From CAZXWN01 sp964644695 [NCBI: uncultured bacterium] (lineage in GTDB: Bacteria > UBP4 > UBA4092): 64,000 bases of DNA. Location: positions 1 to 64,000 of the forward strand of contig CAZXWN010000004.1 of NCBI GenBank assembly GCA_964644695.1, written 5' to 3'. The notes beneath the pieces were generated by a model. The model ran no database searches and had not been told where the DNA came from. It worked only from the letters and a program-made list of their open reading frames with translations. A program made the position numbers and the translations under genes. The stretch's first letter is position 1. Every line of letters starts with the position of its first letter. Of this stretch, positions 62,010 through 64,000 are shown piece after piece.

Positions 62010-62595
62010 ATATCACAAAATACTGTATGAATTGATCATTATATGAAGTCACAGGAACATAAATAAGCACATCATTCCACCGTCCACCATATATCTTCTG
62101 TACTTCATCAGGAATAAAAATCTCGGGAATATACCTGGAAACATTGTACACATTATCTTTTTTTACATATTCAGTAAAAGGCACATCCCTCTCGTAAGAA
62201 TCAAGATCGACAATGTTTTCTCGGAGTGAACTTAATCGATAGTCATCTATTTTTTGATATCGATACTTCCGTATTAATGAAATAAATTCTGTCGATTTCA
62301 TAGAAAAAGAATAATAAATTATCCGGGTAATATGATCACTCTGCTTATCAGTTATGTTAGACACTTTGACAGCAGTTTTACACCTGCTCATCAGCAAATT
62401 ATCGAGATTCTTTTCAACTTGAACAGAATCTGGTCTTGGTTTTATCAAATATTGATAACTGAAAAAACTTATAACAGTTGATATAAGCACTAAAATTAAG
62501 TGATAGGTTATTTTGTTTTTATATATACCCGACAAGCGGCCAATCAGGTATAAATGAAACAACGAACCTATGAACAATGCAACGAATTTATACAT
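61948..62595 (-). CDS. Small membrane-anchored protein of unknown function
   Basis: 215 residues with two hydrophobic segments near the N-terminus (about 3-22 and 29-51), then a soluble, probably extracytoplasmic region with a Ser/Arg/Lys-rich surface and the segment WNDVLIYVPVTSYNDQFIQYFVIYD (in part). It starts with GAGAGGG five bases before the ATG. It is the first gene of the unrecognised minus-strand cluster and overlaps the next by 62 bases if that gene uses its ATG. No domain is recognised. Confidence 0.7.
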   Translation of the reverse strand: MYKFVALFIGSLFHLYLIGRLSGIYKNKITYHLILVLISTVISFFSYQYLIKPRPDSVQVEKNLDNLLMSRCKTAVKVSNITDKQSDHITRIIYYSFSMKSTEFISLIRKYRYQKIDDYRLSSLRENIVDLDSYERDVPFTEYVKKDNVYNVSRYIPEIFIPDEVQKIYGGRWNDVLIYVPVTSYNDQFIQYFVIYDPLEEKGLACSQIIKTQCY

Positions 62596-62915
62596 TTAAA
62601 CCCTCTCATTTCGATCTGAACCAAATTCGTTGTATCAAAATTGATTTTCCCATCATATACCCTTCATTAAAGACCCAGTTCATCCACATCAATTAATACC
62701 ATGAGGAGTTTTATTCAGTTGACACGGTCTACCTATCGTTCCACCCATATAATAGGCAAACAGAGTTATCGTAGTCAATCCCTCTGGGTAAAACTTAAAC
62801 AATACTCAGAACATTAAACTTGTCTCGGGACTAAACGAAGAAGCTACGAAGCAGCTCCGAGCAGGTCCGTGGAAGGTTCGAAAATATCAAACCATATTTA
62901 CAGGGGGGATAAAAG
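62596..62915. other. Intergenic stretch with repeat copy 2
   Basis: About 320 bases without a supported gene. It holds the second copy of the 30-nt repeat (62854-62883) and a CGGTCTACCTATC segment (62725-62737) that resembles sequence just after the paralogue A gene (58685-58697). Otherwise I see no coding signal. Confidence 0.55.
62854..62883. repeat. Repeat copy 2 (partner of 29532-29561)
   Basis: This 30-base segment matches 29532-29561 at 27 positions, in the same orientation. The small inner palindrome (GCTC-C-GAGC) is kept, with its centre base changed, but the long left arm of copy 1 is missing here. It lies between the unrecognised gene cluster and the small protein gene. Confidence 0.85.
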
Positions 62916-62918
62916 AAA

Positions 62919-62950
62919 AAACGGTCAATCCCTGAGGGGATTGACCGTTT
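62919..62950 (-). terminator. Rho-independent terminator of the small Pro/Ala-rich protein gene
   Basis: A perfect 14-bp stem (62919-62932 with 62937-62950) and four-base loop. On the minus strand it is followed by TTTTTTCTTTT (62910-62920 complement), about 15 bases after the stop codon at 62966. Confidence 0.9.
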
Positions 62951-62965
62951 GAATAGTCAAATAAA

Positions 62966-63211
62966 TTACTGAGCGGTGGTATCAGCCGCTGGAGCAGGTT
63001 CTGCCGGGGCAGCACCTTCCGCCGGTGCGGGTTCAGCTGGAGCCGCTGGAGGCTGTTCACCAGCCGGTGGCATACCAGGGTTCATCATGGGGTCACCCAT
63101 TTCACCAGCCGGGGCCGGACTTCCCAGATACGGTTTCGCCATTTTGTAACCAAACCAAGCCGCAGCAGCAATAGCGACAATGGCTATGATTGCAGTTAAC
63201 GCTTTTTTCAT
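62966..63211 (-). CDS. Small single-pass protein with Pro/Ala/Glu-rich tail
   Basis: 81 residues from ATG 63211; the frame opens at a TTG 21 bases earlier, but MKK before the hydrophobic stretch and AGGAG about 11 bases upstream favour this start. One hydrophobic helix (about 3-20, ALTAIIAIVAIAAAAWFGY) is followed by about 55 residues rich in Pro, Ala, Glu and Met with no predicted fold. It could be an anchored flexible linker protein. Function unknown. It is a single gene with its own strong terminator. Confidence 0.75.
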   Translation of the reverse strand: MKKALTAIIAIVAIAAAAWFGYKMAKPYLGSPAPAGEMGDPMMNPGMPPAGEQPPAAPAEPAPAEGAAPAEPAPAADTTAQ

Positions 63212-63349
63212 TAAGAATCTCACTCCTCTCAAAAAACATTTATAGAGTTTATTTCTATCAATTCGATATTATGGTTAGCATACAATAACACCCCACTATA
63301 TGCAAGGAAGAATCCACATAAACCCTGATTTTTAGCAGGAAGCCCTTAT

Positions 63350-63766
63350 TTATAAGTGATTGAACATGGCAGAAAATACAAAGAAACATATGACAAAATT
63401 TACAAGAAAACATCCCGCGCCAACAATCAATCCCACCCAGCTGTGAATTTTCCCCCGAACCTCCGGATGACGATAAGCTGCCTGTAATCCCCTGATGCCT
63501 GTAATAATAGCAATCAGTCCGGTCACTAAACCTAAAACAGGGATAATGGACAGTATCCCGGCATAATAGGAAATTAATGCCTCTTTGTTTTTATACGGAA
63601 CGAGCTTGATAAACGTGTCATCGGGTGATGGCGAAGAACTGGGAGGAGTATCCTGGAGTAAATTACCACATTGGTCACAATACTTATAATAAACGGGATG
63701 CTTTTTCCCGCACCGGGTACAAAAGATTTCCACATTACTGTTTTGTGCCTGCTGATTATCTTCCAT
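63350..63766 (-). CDS. Zinc-ribbon plus DUF4190-like small membrane protein
   Basis: 138 residues from ATG 63766 (AGGGG eight bases upstream). A zinc ribbon CTRCGKKHPVYYKYCDQCG (about 16-34) with two CxxC pairs leads into a Ser/Pro linker. Two membrane helices follow (about 67-92 and 111-136), with the ILSIIPVLGLVTGLIAIITG pattern common to DUF4190 proteins. Function unknown; the family often appears as small inner-membrane proteins. Confidence 0.82.
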   Translation of the reverse strand: MEDNQQAQNSNVEIFCTRCGKKHPVYYKYCDQCGNLLQDTPPSSSPSPDDTFIKLVPYKNKEALISYYAGILSIIPVLGLVTGLIAIITGIRGLQAAYRHPEVRGKIHSWVGLIVGAGCFLVNFVICFFVFSAMFNHL

Positions 63767-63887
63767 CAAAATGACCCCTCACTTATTCTATATTACGAGA
63801 AATCAGATTCATTGAACACCCAATACCGGCTCTGTTCAACCCCCTCATTCTAAAGAATCCAAGTCCATGATGCAACTTGATTTATGC

Positions 63888-63916
63888 TTGACACCACCCC
63901 CTGTGAATGAGAAAAT
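63888..63916 (+). promoter_or_regulatory. Putative promoter of the cytidylate-kinase-like gene
   Basis: TTGACA (63888-63893), a 17-base spacer and GAAAAT (63911-63916, four of six matches) lead to GGAGG at 63946-63950 and the ATG at 63956. Confidence 0.65.
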
Positions 63917-63955
63917 TCCCTTAGGGTAAGAGAGATCCTCATTTTGGAGGTGTCT

Positions 63956-64000
63956 ATGAAAAAGATATTGACCCTGTCTCGAGAACTGGGGAGCGGGGGA
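63956..64000 (+). CDS. Cytidylate kinase-like protein, N-terminal fragment cut by the window end
   Basis: Only 15 codons are visible: MKKILTLSRELGSGG. The ITISRE-GSGG pattern (here LTLSRELGSGG) is the P-loop start of the cytidylate kinase-like family (CMP-kinase 2 type). The ribosome-binding site GGAGG is five bases upstream. The rest lies beyond the window, so the call rests on the loop alone. Confidence 0.6.
   Translation, partial: MKKILTLSRELGSGG

Overview
The window looks like chromosome from a diderm (Gram-negative type) bacterium. It has MlaE/MlaF outer-membrane lipid transport genes, a DAP-type MurE (DNPR motif), a complete division and cell-wall (dcw) cluster with FtsA, FtsQ and FtsL, and a surface polysaccharide locus with Wzx, an O-antigen ligase/polymerase and a Wzz-like protein. 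The phylum cannot be fixed from sequence reading alone. A MurC-MurB fusion, an FtsI with a C-terminal PASTA domain and a C25 (gingipain-family) peptidase point away from Proteobacteria and towards an FCB/PVC-like or candidate-phylum lineage; this is inference. I saw no prophage, insertion sequence, CRISPR array or rRNA.

Layout. (1) 1-1.9 kb: one gene fusing a MarR-type regulator, an arsenite methyltransferase and a GNAT domain. (2) 2.0-3.7 kb, minus: a PabB-PabC fusion for p-aminobenzoate. (3) 4.0-11.5 kb, plus: a strong promoter, tRNA-Gln(TTG), then prs-rplY-pth-rpsF-ssb-rpsR-rplI, a terminator, dnaB-mlaE-mlaF and a 29-codon basic peptide gene, ending at a hairpin shared with the convergent dcw operon. 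(4) 11.5-29.4 kb, minus: mraZ-rsmH-ftsL-ftsI-murE-murF-mraY-murD-ftsW-murG-murC/B-ftsQ-ftsA-ftsZ behind a consensus sigma70-type promoter. (5) 29.5-57.4 kb: polysaccharide locus. It holds rfbA, a 1,389-residue membrane protein, an acyltransferase, wzx, and a long minus-strand operon for UDP-FucNAc (capE-capF-capG) and UDP-GalNAcA (wbpO-wbpP) with glycosyltransferases, a ligase/polymerase and a TPR protein. A plus-strand set follows: C25 peptidase, Wzz-like protein, initiating sugar-phosphate transferase and a WbpM-like dehydratase. (6) 57.4-64 kb: tRNA-Cys, a HAD phosphatase, a four-gene minus-strand cluster of unrecognised membrane proteins and two paralogous beta-propeller-like secreted proteins, two small membrane proteins, and the first codons of a cytidylate-kinase-like gene.

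The dcw genes make lipid II and the division machinery. The polysaccharide genes supply nucleotide sugars, an initiating transferase, glycosyltransferases, export and chain-length control, which predicts a surface glycan containing L-FucNAc and GalNAcA.

The most interesting points are: the arsenic triple fusion with an internal ribosome-binding site; an SSB-like acidic tail on DnaB; the MurC-MurB fusion; a 30-nt near-identical direct repeat at both edges of the polysaccharide/unknown region (29.53 and 62.85 kb); a gingipain-family peptidase inside the polysaccharide locus; and the unrecognised four-gene cluster, which carries two in-frame tandem duplications.
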